64,000 nt of DNA from Pseudomonadota bacterium (GCA_018241765.1 JAFEDD010000043.1:1-64000), one strand, 5' to 3'; positions 45,692 through 55,209 are shown, numbered from the stretch's first letter. The notes: generated by a model from the letters alone, not told the origin. Program-made: numbers and translations.

Positions 45692-47104
45692 TTAGCCCGC
45701 GATTCGCCGCAGCGCCGCCAGCAGTCGTTCAAACGTCTTGCCATACGGCGGATAGAACAGCGCCGTGCCCGCAAACCGTGATTGGCGGAAGACCGGCTTC
45801 TCCTTGCTGAACGTGCGAAACCCCCACTCGCCGTGGTAGGCGCCGATGCCGCTCGCGCCGACGCCTCCGAACGGCTGCTCTTCCTGGCCGAGGTGCCAGA
45901 TGCAATCGTTGGTGGTGACGCCGCCGGCATGCGTCTCGCGCAGGGCGCGCGACTCGGCGGCGCGGTCCTCGCCGAACCAGTACAGCGCGAGCGGCCGGTC
46001 GCGCTCGCGCACGAACGCGTAGGCATCGGCCTCCTGATCGTAGGGCACGAGCGGAAGCAGCGGGCCGAAGATTTCCTCCTGCATGACGCGCATGTCCGGT
46101 TTCACGTCGAGCAGCAAACGCGGTACGAACTTGCGTCCGGCGGGCACTTCTTCGTGCGTTGCGATGATGCGCGCACCCTGCTGCTCGGCCTCGGTGATGA
46201 TGGCTTGCAGGCGGTCGCGGTGGCGCTCGCTGACGATGGCGGTGTAGTCGGGGTTGCCATCCAGGCTCGGATAGAGTCGGCGCATGGCTTGCTTCAGCGC
46301 CGTGGCCAGCGCCTCTTGCTGTTGCCGCGGCACGAGCACATAGTCCGGGGCGACGCAGGTTTGCCCGGCATTGAGCAATTTGCCGAAGGCCAGGCGTTCC
46401 GCCGTCCGGGCAAGGTTCGCGCTCGGGTGCACGATGGCGGGCGACTTGCCGCCGAGTTCGAGCGTGACCGGAGTCAGGTTCGCGGCGGCCGCCTTGGCCA
46501 CCTCACGGCCCACCGCCGTGGAGCCGGTGAAGAAGAGGTGATCGAACGGCAGCGTCGAGAATGCGCGGCCGACGCTGGCGTCGCCGAGTACGACGTCCAT
46601 CTCGTCGGGGCGGAAATACTCGGCGACCATGCGCGCGATCACGCTCGAGGTCTCGGGCGTAAGCTCCGAAGGCTTCAGCAGCACCCGATTGCCGGCCGCC
46701 AGGGCCGCGACGGCCGGCGCCATCGCAAGGTAATAGGGATAGTTCCACGGCGACAGGATGCCGACCACGCCGAGCGGTTGCGGCAGCAGGCGGTTGCTGG
46801 CGGGCAGAAAATGCAGGGCCGTCGGCACCCGGCGCTCGCGCATCCAGCCACGCAGGTGGCGCTGCGCGTGGCGAGCGCCCGACTGCACCGTGAACAGGTC
46901 GGTCAATTCGGTTTCCTGGCGCGCGCGATGCTCGAAATCGGCCGACACGGCGGCCACCAACGGCTCGCTGTAGCGCGTGGTCATCGCGCGCACCCGCTCG
47001 ATGCGATCGAGGCGCGTCGCGAGGCTCGGATAGGGTTCGCTGCGAAAGGCCGCGCGCTGCGCTTCGAAAGCGAGCCGCATGCGCTCGTCGACGGTGTTTT
47101 GCAT
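45692..47104 (-). CDS. Aldehyde dehydrogenase, coniferyl-aldehyde type
   Basis: A 470-residue NAD(P)-dependent aldehyde dehydrogenase. ILSPWNYPYYLAMAP, LKPSELTPETSSV, FTGSTAVGREVAKAA, the catalytic Glu in LELGGKSPAI, and the nucleophile Cys in NAGQTCVAPDYVL are all present. The C-terminal extension (FSKEKPVFRQSRF...LFYPPYGK) is that of the CalB/class 3 membrane-associated group, which also oxidises fatty aldehydes. It starts at ATG 47104 and converges on folP with an 18-base gap. Its substrate range is inferred only. Confidence 0.88.
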   Translation of the reverse strand: MQNTVDERMRLAFEAQRAAFRSEPYPSLATRLDRIERVRAMTTRYSEPLVAAVSADFEHRARQETELTDLFTVQSGARHAQRHLRGWMRERRVPTALHFLPASNRLLPQPLGVVGILSPWNYPYYLAMAPAVAALAAGNRVLLKPSELTPETSSVIARMVAEYFRPDEMDVVLGDASVGRAFSTLPFDHLFFTGSTAVGREVAKAAAANLTPVTLELGGKSPAIVHPSANLARTAERLAFGKLLNAGQTCVAPDYVLVPRQQQEALATALKQAMRRLYPSLDGNPDYTAIVSERHRDRLQAIITEAEQQGARIIATHEEVPAGRKFVPRLLLDVKPDMRVMQEEIFGPLLPLVPYDQEADAYAFVRERDRPLALYWFGEDRAAESRALRETHAGGVTTNDCIWHLGQEEQPFGGVGASGIGAYHGEWGFRTFSKEKPVFRQSRFAGTALFYPPYGKTFERLLAALRRIAG

Positions 47105-47450
47105 GGTGACTCCGAGAACAGAACGGATGGCGGAAACCGGTGTCCAGACACTAGCACAGCAAGGTGCGCTCGGCGTAGAGTGAAACGCCGATTCGCGGTT
47201 TCGGGCCGAAGTGGGCGCCGAAATGGTCTGGTGCTCTTCCAGTGCGCTGCTGAACAACCCCGTGCTCGCAGATTGACCGATGCCACGAAGTCAATTTGCC
47301 CTGCCTCGCGCTCTGGCGAGCGAGTAGGGCACCGAAAAAACGCGCATAAGCCGTAGTTCCGAGCGCATCGAGCGGAGCGTGGTGCGATCGGCCCTTCCTT
47401 TGCCGCCGCCCGCGCCGCGCTCAACGCACGATCGGCTGGCAAGCCATGGT

Positions 47451-47519
47451 CCTCGATTCCACTTCGTTGCATCGAGGCTACGCGCTCGGGTTCGTTCGCG
47501 TCGGCGCGAGCAGTGCTTG
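47451..47519 (-). repeat. CTAC/GTAG-flanked palindromic repeat, copy 1
   Basis: CCTCGAT (47451-47457) pairs with ATCGAGG (47471-47477), followed by CTAC, i.e. a GTAG head when read on the minus strand. A second hairpin (GCTCG...CGAGC) follows. The full ~69 nt recur almost unchanged at 47890-47958. This resembles the interspersed GTAGCC...GGAATC-type elements known from many proteobacteria (from memory, not searched). Confidence 0.65.
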
Positions 47520-47547
47520 CGGGCGCCGCGTGCTTCATGTCCGTTGC

Positions 47548-47590
47548 CCTCGATTCCACTTCGTTGCATCGAGGCTACGTGCTACGAGGC
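47548..47590 (-). repeat. CTAC/GTAG-flanked palindromic repeat, copy 2 (short)
   Basis: The same hairpin (CCTCGAT 47548-47554, ATCGAGG 47568-47574, CTAC 47575-47578), with an identical 13-nt loop to copy 1 but without the second hairpin; similarity ends about 47583. Confidence 0.65.
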
Positions 47591-47617
47591 ATTTTTGTGT
47601 GGTACAGCTTGATCTTG

Positions 47618-47692
47618 GAAGGCGCATCCAAAGCAGGCTTGCGGTACGAAATGCGGCCAAAGTCGACTTGAAAAACTGGAGAAATGCGACGC
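47618..47692 (-). repeat. Hairpin-forming dispersed repeat, degenerate copy C
   Basis: The stretch from GGCGCATCCA (47621) through GGCTTGCGG, GAAATG, and CCAAAGTCGACTT aligns with copy B (43312-43357) in the same orientation and order. The right arm has largely decayed, so the hairpin is broken. Confidence 0.45.
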
Positions 47693-47889
47693 AACGCGAT
47701 TAGGGAAAATTTGTGTTTGTTAATCAATGGGTTGGATGAGTTACGCATCGAGCTTCGAGCAAGCCTGCGACGTGCCGATGGCGTCGGGACGTGAAAGTTG
47801 CCCTGCAAGCTGCGCCAATCAAGGAAACTCCCTGTTCAAACGCGGTCAGCACGAGCTCCGGACGGATGGCGGGGGTGGTGCGCGCTTGC

Positions 47890-47958
47890 CCTCGATTCCA
47901 CTGCGTTGCATCGAGGCTACGTGCTCGGGCGCGTTCGCGTCGGCGCGAGCGCTCTTGC
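47890..47958 (-). repeat. CTAC/GTAG-flanked palindromic repeat, copy 3
   Basis: CCTCGAT (47890-47896) and ATCGAGG (47910-47916) with CTAC at 47917-47920; one loop base differs from copies 1 and 2. The second hairpin segment is nearly identical to copy 1. Confidence 0.65.
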
Positions 47959-48051
47959 AAGTGACGCGTGCCCTGCTGTTGAACTCGGCGTCGGAGAAGC
48001 CGATCGGTTTCATCGTCCTTGGACGGTGACCTTGATCGTTGGCTCGAGGGT

Positions 48052-48080
48052 TTGGGGGTTGAGCAGTGATTCCCTAAAAT
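48052..48080 (+). promoter_or_regulatory. Candidate glmM promoter
   Basis: TTGGGG (48052-48057) and TAAAAT (48075-48080) are separated by 17 bases, and the -10 lies eight bases before the glmM ATG. This would give an almost leaderless transcript. The -35 matches only the conserved TTG. Confidence 0.45.
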
Positions 48081-48088
48081 CGCCGCCC

Positions 48089-49450
48089 ATGAGTGAACGC
48101 AAATACTTTGGAACCGATGGGGTGCGCGGCGAGGTCGGAACGCCGCCGATCACGCCGGACTTTGTCATGCGGCTCGGCCACGCCACCGGTCGCCTGCTGC
48201 GCGAACAGCACCAGGGTGGCGGTCGGCTGTCGGTGCTGATCGGCAAGGACACGCGAATATCCGGGTACATGCTGGAGGCCGCGCTGGAGGCGGGGCTTTC
48301 CGCCGCCGGGGTCGACACCGTGCTCACCGGGCCGCTGCCGACACCGGCCATCGCCTACCTGACGCGGGCGCTGCGGTTGCAGGCCGGGCTCGTCATTTCG
48401 GCCTCGCACAACCCGTTTGCCGACAATGGCATCAAGTTTTTCAATGGTGACGGCGACAAGATCTCCGACGCTGCGGAGTTGGGCATCGAAGCGCAGTTCG
48501 ATCTCGGTCTGCGCTGCGTCGGTTCCGCCGAACTGGGCAAGGCGAAGCGCCTCAATGACGCGGCCGGCCGTTACATCGAGTTCTGCAAGCGGGCCTTTCC
48601 GTCGGAGCTGACGCTGCGCGGCTTGAAGATCGTGGTCGACAGCGCACACGGTGCGGCCTACCACGTGGCGCCAGCGGTGTTTCACGAACTGGGCGCCGAA
48701 GTGATCAGCATCGGCGCCTCCCCCGATGGCCTCAACATCAACCGGGGGGTTGGCGCGACTCACCCCCATTACGTGAGCGAGGCGGTGCGCAAGCATGAGG
48801 CGAGCGTTGGCATTGCCCTCGACGGTGACGGCGACCGCCTGCTGATGGTCGATGCGCAGGGGCGCTGCTACGACGGCGATCAACTCGTCTACATCATCGC
48901 CGCGCACCGCGCGGCACTTGGCGAACTCGGCGCGGCGAGCGATGCCGGCCGCGGCGTCGTCGGCACCCAGATGACCAACTTCGGGCTCGAACGCGCCTTC
49001 GCCGAGCGCGGCATTCCGTTTGCACGCGCCAAGGTCGGTGACCGCTATGTGCTCGAGGTGCTGCGCGAGAAGCGATGGCTGCTCGGTGGCGAAAATTCGG
49101 GCCATATCCTGTGCCTTGACCGTCACTCGACCGGAGATGCGATCATCGCGGCGCTCGAAGTGCTCCGCGTGCTGGTGCAGCGTGGCGTGTCGCTCGGGGA
49201 AGCGGCTGCCGAAGTCACGCTGCTGCCACAGAAGCTGATCAATGTGCGCATCGACAAATCATCGGCATGGGCCGAAAAGCCGCAGTTGAAAACGACGCTT
49301 GCGGATTGGGAGCGACGCCTCGCCGGGCACGGACGCATCCTGTTGCGCCCCTCGGGCACCGAGCCCTTCGTGCGGGTCATGGTGGAAGCCGAGGATGAGG
49401 CGCTCGCCGCACGCGGCGCCGAGGCGATTGCGGCGGCCGTCGCCGCGTGA
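48089..49450 (+). CDS. glmM: Phosphoglucosamine mutase
   Basis: A 453-residue phosphohexomutase converting glucosamine-6-P to glucosamine-1-P for UDP-GlcNAc, and so for peptidoglycan, lipid A and surface glycans. [14 protein letters not shown] starts the protein. The phosphorylated Ser106 is in [13 protein letters not shown], the metal loop is [13 protein letters not shown], the sugar loop is GGENSGHI, and the phosphate site is [15 protein letters not shown] 48089 matches the family start exactly; the longer upstream frame runs through repeats. Confidence 0.97.
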   Translation: MSERKYFGTDGVRGEVGTPPITPDFVMRLGHATGRLLREQHQGGGRLSVLIGKDTRISGYMLEAALEAGLSAAGVDTVLTGPLPTPAIAYLTRALRLQAGLVISASHNPFADNGIKFFNGDGDKISDAAELGIEAQFDLGLRCVGSAELGKAKRLNDAAGRYIEFCKRAFPSELTLRGLKIVVDSAHGAAYHVAPAVFHELGAEVISIGASPDGLNINRGVGATHPHYVSEAVRKHEASVGIALDGDGDRLLMVDAQGRCYDGDQLVYIIAAHRAALGELGAASDAGRGVVGTQMTNFGLERAFAERGIPFARAKVGDRYVLEVLREKRWLLGGENSGHILCLDRHSTGDAIIAALEVLRVLVQRGVSLGEAAAEVTLLPQKLINVRIDKSSAWAEKPQLKTTLADWERRLAGHGRILLRPSGTEPFVRVMVEAEDEALAARGAEAIAAAVAA

Positions 49451-49483
49451 TGGCTTGGCGCGGTTGACCCTCGGGGCGGCGAC

Positions 49484-51730
49484 ATGCGGAGGCTGAAAGC
49501 GCTCGCGGTGGCGTTGCTTTGCTTTCCAGCGCTGGCTTGCGCCCAGGCGCCAGCGCAACCGGGTGATTCGTCGGCGCCGGAGAAGGGCGCCCGCACGATG
49601 CGTCCGAAAATCGGACTGGTGTTGTCAGGCGGTGGCGCGCGCGGCCTCGCTCACGTCGGCGTGCTGAAGATTCTGGAAGAGGCGCGCGTCCCGATCGACT
49701 ACGTCGCGGGAACCAGCATGGGCGCGATCGTCGGCGGTCTCTACGCGAGTGGCATGACGCCGGCCGAGCTCGAACGGCGCATCCTGGCGTTGGACTGGGA
49801 CGCGATGTTCGCCGATCGACCGCCGCGCGATCAGCTCTCGCTTCGCCGCAAGGCCGATGACGCAAGGCTCTCGGTGCCGCTCGAGTTCGGTCTGCGTGAT
49901 GGGACGTTGCGCGCTCCGCGCGCCGCCGTCGGCTCGTCGGGGTTGGAGACGATGCTCAAGCGATTGACCGAAGGGGTGTCAGGGGAGGTCGACTTCGATC
50001 GCATGCCGATCCCCTATCGTGCCGTTGCCACTGATCTCGTCTCGGGGGAGCCGGTGGTGTTCGATCACGGCGAGCTTGCCGCTGTCATGCGCGCGTCGAT
50101 GAGCGTGCCGGCGGTGTTCGCTCCGGTCGACATCGGTGGCCGATTGCTGGTCGACGGAGGGCTCGTCGACAACCTTCCGGTCGACGTCGTGCGCCGGATG
50201 GGCGCAGACATCGTCATCGCGGTGAACATCGGCACGCCGTTGTTGCCGCGCGAGGAGCTTGGTTCGATTCTCGGTATCGGCATGCAGATGCTCAATATCC
50301 TGACCGAACAGAATGTGCGCGTCTCGATCGCCTCGCTGCGGCCAAGCGATGTGTTGATCGTGCCCGATCTCACCGCAGTCACGGCGATCGATTTCAAGCT
50401 GGGGCGCGAGGCCATTGCGCGCGGCGCCGAAGCGGCGCGCGGGGTGATGCCATTGCTTGAGGACTACGGGTTGCCGAGCGATCAGTACCTGCAGCATCTG
50501 GCCGTCAAGCGACGCAGCGCGGTGCCAACACGCATCGACGAGATCCGCATCGAGGGCACCGAGTACGCGACGGCCAACGTGTTGCGCGCGCAGCTTTCCG
50601 TGTCGCCAGGCGCACCGTTCAATCGGGCGCAGATCGAGCGCGATCTCGCCTGGCTGCAGGGACGCGGCGATTTCGAGCGGCTCGATTATCGGATGGTGAC
50701 CGACCGAAGCCGCAACGTGCTGCTGATCCATGTTCAGGAAAAGCCGTGGGGACCGAACTATTTCCGTTTCGGCTTGAATCTCGGCACGGACTTTCGGGGC
50801 GAGGGCGCGTTCAATCTGGTCGGCAACCACACCCGCCGCTGGGTGACGGCCGACGGCGGCGAGTGGCGCAATGAAATCCAGATTGGACGCACACAGCGCG
50901 GCGCCACCGAGTTCTACCAACCGTTGCGTGCCGATGAGACGCTCTTCGCCAGCATCGGCGCACAGCGCGAACGCCGCGTCGCTGATCTCAGCGTGCAACT
51001 GCCGGATGGTTCCACCAGCCGCCCGATCGCCACGTTCGCAGGCGTCAACACGCGCTTGTGGCTCGATCTGGGCGCGGCGTTCGGTCGTTATGGGGAATTG
51101 CGCATCGGGCCACACTATGAGCGGCTGAGCATTTCGCCGCTGGTTGCACCGCTCGATGCCAACACCGTGCGCACCATCGACTCCGGGTTCCATGCCGGCC
51201 TCGTCATCGATCAACGTGATGCCGCAGCGTTCGCCCGCAGCGGCTACCGCATCGAGGCGAATTTGCAGCGCTCGCTGCCGGCATTCGGCGCGACTGCGGG
51301 CTATACCCGCGTGCAATGGGCATCCGAATACGCCCGTTCGATTGGCGACAACACCTTTGATTTCGCGCTGAAGTACGGCACGGTCTTCAGTCGGGAGTCG
51401 GTGGTGTTTCCGTATTTCGAACTCGGCGGATTGCTGCAGATGTCGGGCCTGCGACCCGGCGAACTGCGCGGCGATCGTGTCGCGTTCGCGCGGATCACCG
51501 GCTTTCGCCGTATCGGCACCATGCCGGCATTCGGGCGCGGCATCTATGTTGGCGGTTCGCTCGAAGCGGGGCGTATCGAGTCCCCGAGCAGCCCGCTGCT
51601 GCCAGCCGTCACGCTGTATGGCGGCAGCGTCTTTCTCGGGCTCGACACCTCGCTCGGGCCGCTCTACGTGGGCTACGGTCAGGCGAGCGGCAATCGGCGC
51701 AACGCGTATCTCTTTCTCGGGCGGCCATAG
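49484..51730 (+). CDS. Patatin-like phospholipase autotransporter (type Vd, PlpD-like)
   Basis: A 748-residue secreted protein. A signal peptide (ALAVALLCFPALACA) precedes a patatin domain with oxyanion loop GGGARG (49-54), nucleophile Ser78 in GTSMG and catalytic Asp224 in VDGGLVDN. A single POTRA-like domain (~350-430, TRIDEIRIEGTEYATANVL) leads to a C-terminal Omp85-type 16-strand barrel ending NAYLFLGRP. This order defines type Vd secretion, as in P. aeruginosa PlpD. It would place or release a lipase at the cell surface. It follows glmM by 33 bases and may be co-transcribed. Confidence 0.9.
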   Translation: MRRLKALAVALLCFPALACAQAPAQPGDSSAPEKGARTMRPKIGLVLSGGGARGLAHVGVLKILEEARVPIDYVAGTSMGAIVGGLYASGMTPAELERRILALDWDAMFADRPPRDQLSLRRKADDARLSVPLEFGLRDGTLRAPRAAVGSSGLETMLKRLTEGVSGEVDFDRMPIPYRAVATDLVSGEPVVFDHGELAAVMRASMSVPAVFAPVDIGGRLLVDGGLVDNLPVDVVRRMGADIVIAVNIGTPLLPREELGSILGIGMQMLNILTEQNVRVSIASLRPSDVLIVPDLTAVTAIDFKLGREAIARGAEAARGVMPLLEDYGLPSDQYLQHLAVKRRSAVPTRIDEIRIEGTEYATANVLRAQLSVSPGAPFNRAQIERDLAWLQGRGDFERLDYRMVTDRSRNVLLIHVQEKPWGPNYFRFGLNLGTDFRGEGAFNLVGNHTRRWVTADGGEWRNEIQIGRTQRGATEFYQPLRADETLFASIGAQRERRVADLSVQLPDGSTSRPIATFAGVNTRLWLDLGAAFGRYGELRIGPHYERLSISPLVAPLDANTVRTIDSGFHAGLVIDQRDAAAFARSGYRIEANLQRSLPAFGATAGYTRVQWASEYARSIGDNTFDFALKYGTVFSRESVVFPYFELGGLLQMSGLRPGELRGDRVAFARITGFRRIGTMPAFGRGIYVGGSLEAGRIESPSSPLLPAVTLYGGSVFLGLDTSLGPLYVGYGQASGNRRNAYLFLGRP

Positions 51731-51811
51731 CGGTCACGGCACGCTCGCTTCGCCCGTCGCTGCGTCTTCGTGCGGCGACCCAGATGCGGGGTATCGCTCG
51801 CGCGCACCGCA

Positions 51812-52984
51812 TCAGGGGTTGACGCTCGATGGTTCGGGGTCGCGCGAGGGCAAAAACGTGACCGCGAGCAGTGTGCCGGCCGCGATGCCAGCCATCGTGT
51901 AGAGCAGCGCCGAGAACCCGCTCGCCTTGACGAACGGCCCGAGCGCCCAGACCGCGAGTGACGAGAAGCCGAAGCTCACCGCAAGGCGCAAGCCGGCCAC
52001 TCGCGATCGCATGCTGTCGTCGACGAAGCGCGCGATGATGGCGTCGGTGAACGGAATGGCGCCAAACACGAACGTCATGTAGGCGATGGCAAAGGCGTAG
52101 AACCACCACCCGTCGGCACGCGCCGCCAGCAAAAAACAAACCACTTGCCCGGCGACGATGGGCGCGAAGATGCGCTTGATCGGATAACGATCGATCAATC
52201 GGCCGACGATCACTTGCGCGATCGACGCGAGCGCGTACACGATCGCAAGAAGAACGCCGAGCATCGCGGGGTCGCTCGTGATCTCTGATGTCCGTTCGCG
52301 CAGCAATTCGCCGTTGCCATTGGTGGTGAAGTTGAACAACATGCTGCCAAGTGTCGTCGTACAGGTGAGCACGGCAAACACGCGCACCGCCGTCCTGTGG
52401 TCGACGTGCAGCGCACGCGCGCCTCGACGCGCGGCCGGCGCGCCGCCCTCGCGCGGAACGACCCTCGCGAACGCCAACCCGACCATGATGGAGAGAGCGC
52501 CCGGAACGGCAAACGCGGCCCGCCATCCCGCCAGTTCGATCAGCACGCCCGTCAACAGGGCGGCGAAGGCGATGCCGAGATTTCCGATCAGTCCATTGAC
52601 TCCGATGACGGCGCCGGCTTTCTTGCCTTGCTGGAACAGCATCGGAATGCCGACCGGGTGGTAGATCGCGGAAAACGCCCCCATCACCGTCAGCGCGAGG
52701 GCCATCTGCCAAGGCGAACGCGTCAAGGCGACCACCAGCAGCGACAGGCCCATGCCGAAATAGAAGATCAACATCATGGCGCGACGGCCCCAGAGGTCGC
52801 CGAGGTGTCCGGCCGGCAGCGACGCGATGCCGAACATCACGAACGCCCCGGTGGCATAGGGCATCAGGTCTTCCCAGCGCGCCATGCCGAAATCACGCGC
52901 GATGGCGCTGACGGCGGCGGCGAAGATCAACAGCGCCAGGTGATCGATGGCATGGGCAAGGTAGAGCAGGATGCGCGTGGTCAT
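51812..52984 (-). CDS. Major facilitator superfamily permease
   Basis: A 390-residue transporter with about twelve hydrophobic helices. The helix 2-3 loop has GHLGDLWGRRAMM, the MFS signature, and VIVGRLIDRYPIKRIF is its second-half equivalent. ATG 52984 is the start; it overlaps the upstream gene's stop (ATGA), so the two are translationally coupled. Members of this Fsr-like group export drugs or small metabolites; the substrate is unknown. Confidence 0.87.
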   Translation of the reverse strand: MTTRILLYLAHAIDHLALLIFAAAVSAIARDFGMARWEDLMPYATGAFVMFGIASLPAGHLGDLWGRRAMMLIFYFGMGLSLLVVALTRSPWQMALALTVMGAFSAIYHPVGIPMLFQQGKKAGAVIGVNGLIGNLGIAFAALLTGVLIELAGWRAAFAVPGALSIMVGLAFARVVPREGGAPAARRGARALHVDHRTAVRVFAVLTCTTTLGSMLFNFTTNGNGELLRERTSEITSDPAMLGVLLAIVYALASIAQVIVGRLIDRYPIKRIFAPIVAGQVVCFLLAARADGWWFYAFAIAYMTFVFGAIPFTDAIIARFVDDSMRSRVAGLRLAVSFGFSSLAVWALGPFVKASGFSALLYTMAGIAAGTLLAVTFLPSRDPEPSSVNP

Positions 52985-55209
52985 GGTGTGCTCGCGTGCG
53001 TTGCATTTGCGTCGGTGTCGATGGCCTGAACGCGCACCTGGAGCGGCCACAGAACCGGGTCGAGGCGCATTGCGAGCACCAGTCGCGCGCGGGCGCCACT
53101 GGAATTGAGCTGCCGCAGCATCGACTCGCCGAGCGCGGCATGCGCGACGCCGAGTTGAGGATGCCATGTGGCGAGGCCACTGGCCGCGTCCGCGTAGTGC
53201 GAGCTCCCCGTGGCCCGCATGCCCAGCCGTGCGATGTAGGCCTCGCCCACGGGATTGTCGAGCGCGATGCCGGTGCGATCGAGCGCGAGTTGAGCCGCAG
53301 TGACGTCATCGCGCAACAGGTGAAGTTCGACGATGTCGCGCGCAAGTTCCGCGACGTGCGGCGACGCGTCGAGCGTGGCCAGCGCGGCGTCGATGTCGCC
53401 GGACAAGGCGTGCGCGAGCGCAACGGCGCGGGCATTGCCGAGACCGGCCGACGCAAGCGGCGCGAGTTCGATGACACGGTTGTGTTCTCCGCGACGATGT
53501 GCCAGTTCCAGCAGCGCATCGGCCTCCCCGGAGCCGAGCGGTGTTCCTTCGCGCATCGCAGCGCCGGCGGCATCGGCCGCGCCCAGGTCGTCTTGCGCGA
53601 GGGCCACGCGAAGGCGTGCGAGCGCCGTGCGTCGTGCGGCGGGTGCCATGCGCTCCATTTGCGTCAGCGCGGTCTGTGCGGCACCGATATGGCCCGCTTC
53701 GAGGTTGTGCCGCACGCGCTCGCCATGCCCATCGAGCAGCGCAAGCGCGTCGGGCGAGAGGTCGGCTTCGGAGCGCTGTGGCGTCACGGGTACGGTGTCT
53801 TCGCTGCGCGCGGCGACCTCACGCAGACGCGGCAGCATCGCGAGCAGCAGGGTCGCGAGTGCCGGAAGCAACAATCCGATCGGGGCGCCCGTGGCATCCG
53901 GCAATCGCGACAGGCGGGGCATCGCAAGCACGCAGATCGCCGCGCTCGCGGCCCACGCCGTCGCCGCAGCGGCAGCGCCAGCCCAGCGCGGGGTCGTGGC
54001 CGGTGCCGGCCACAGTCGATGCAGTCCGAGCAAGCCGAGTGCCAGCGCAGGGAGTCCGGCGGCGCGCTGCACGATGGCGAGCAACGGTTGTGTGGGGTCG
54101 CGCAACGGCGCCACCGGGACCGGAGCGGGAAGTATTTGTTGCGCCGCTGCGGCGACGGCGAAGGCGGGCGCCAACGCCAGCAAACCCGCTGCGGTCGTCA
54201 CCCGGCGCGGCAACCAGGGTGCGGCGAGCAGGATCATCAGCGGCACCGATGCGATCGCCGCCACCAACGGTGCAAGCCAGACCGCGACGCAAGCGAAGAG
54301 CGCAACCCCACCCAAGGTCGCGGCACTCACCACCAGCGTGTGCTGTCGGCTCTGCGCCCACCACGGCCCACCGGCCAAGAGCAGCGCCAACGCGGCAGCG
54401 CTCGCACCGAGCAGTGCCGGAGTGAAGCCCGGCCACAATCGTGCGGCGACGGTGGTGGCGGCGAGCAATATCGCCAGCAGTCCCGCCAGCGCGGTCAGCG
54501 CGGATGCGCGCTGCGCGGGTTGGCGCCGCTCCATGAAGGCAACGAGAGCCATCGCGAACACGCTGACGAACGTGAGCCATAACGGGAGGGCAAGCACGCG
54601 CACCGCCGCCCCCTGCGTGACGGCAAGATCGCGCGCGTCACCGAACCAGGTGGCGCGCAGCAAACGCAGCGCTCCGAGCGGGGTTGCGTGGACGAGTTCG
54701 ACGCTCGAAATCCCAAGCACGCCACCCTCGCTGATCGACCCGGCGCGCCTGCCTTCGCTCGCCAGAGCCATTTGCAGAACGCTCCCTCGCCAACGGGCGT
54801 GCCCGACCAGCGGCACGAGTACCGTACGCGGCGCGCTGCCACGTTCGATGAACACCGAGGCACTCGCCGTACGACGGCTGTCTTCGCCCGTGCGCCACCC
54901 CAGTGCGAGTTGTTGCGCGCCGTCGCCTTCGGTGACATTGAGAACCAGCGCCAGTACGTCGGTGGCCGGAACGGTCGCGCTTCTGTGCTGCGCGATGGCA
55001 GGTCCGGTCGACGCGTCGAAGCGAAGGAAATCGGCGGAAGTCGACTTGACACGCTCGACGTTGGCAACCGGTTGTAGATCGAGGCGATCGGGGGCGGCGC
55101 CGACGCCCCATGCGCCGAGCAGCGTCACTTGCAGCAGCAAGGCAGTCGCCGTGGCGACCAACAGGGCGAGCGACGCTCGGAGCAGCGCGCGCGGCGACAG
55201 GGCCGGCAT
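52981..55209 (-). CDS. Large membrane protein of unknown function with TPR-like C-terminus
   Basis: A 742-residue protein I do not recognise. A first hydrophobic helix (~10-35, SLALLVATATALLLQVTLLG) is followed by a ~160-residue periplasm-like domain. Then come about ten hydrophobic helices (~200-460), e.g. LWLTFVSVFAMALVAFME and LLLAMLPRLREVA, and a soluble ~270-residue alpha-helical C-terminus. The C-terminus has Ala-rich paired helices of TPR type (ALLELAHRRGEHNRVIELAPL and similar). The layout recalls Wzy/O-antigen-ligase-type proteins with TPR tails, but no family motif is visible. ATG 55209 is chosen over TTG 55212. The permease gene overlaps its stop. Confidence 0.7.
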   Translation of the reverse strand: MPALSPRALLRASLALLVATATALLLQVTLLGAWGVGAAPDRLDLQPVANVERVKSTSADFLRFDASTGPAIAQHRSATVPATDVLALVLNVTEGDGAQQLALGWRTGEDSRRTASASVFIERGSAPRTVLVPLVGHARWRGSVLQMALASEGRRAGSISEGGVLGISSVELVHATPLGALRLLRATWFGDARDLAVTQGAAVRVLALPLWLTFVSVFAMALVAFMERRQPAQRASALTALAGLLAILLAATTVAARLWPGFTPALLGASAAALALLLAGGPWWAQSRQHTLVVSAATLGGVALFACVAVWLAPLVAAIASVPLMILLAAPWLPRRVTTAAGLLALAPAFAVAAAAQQILPAPVPVAPLRDPTQPLLAIVQRAAGLPALALGLLGLHRLWPAPATTPRWAGAAAAATAWAASAAICVLAMPRLSRLPDATGAPIGLLLPALATLLLAMLPRLREVAARSEDTVPVTPQRSEADLSPDALALLDGHGERVRHNLEAGHIGAAQTALTQMERMAPAARRTALARLRVALAQDDLGAADAAGAAMREGTPLGSGEADALLELAHRRGEHNRVIELAPLASAGLGNARAVALAHALSGDIDAALATLDASPHVAELARDIVELHLLRDDVTAAQLALDRTGIALDNPVGEAYIARLGMRATGSSHYADAASGLATWHPQLGVAHAALGESMLRQLNSSGARARLVLAMRLDPVLWPLQVRVQAIDTDANATHASTP

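Larger units (their letters stand above)
47105..48088. other. Gene-free, repeat-rich intergenic region between aldehyde dehydrogenase and glmM
   Basis: No supported gene in 984 bases. The segment holds a hairpin-like sequence at about 47299-47330 and three copies of a CTAC-flanked palindrome. It also holds a degenerate copy C of the dispersed hairpin element, a locally AT-richer stretch (~47590-47730) unlike the surrounding DNA, and the glmM promoter at the right end. Short open frames here with translations such as MQRSGIE are read through the palindromes and are not credible genes. Confidence 0.7.

Noticed and set aside
47291..47569. Small minus-strand ORFs with MQRSGIE / SLDATKWNRG translations
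   Set aside because: These peptides arise from reading through the palindromic intergenic repeat; the same translation appears at each copy.
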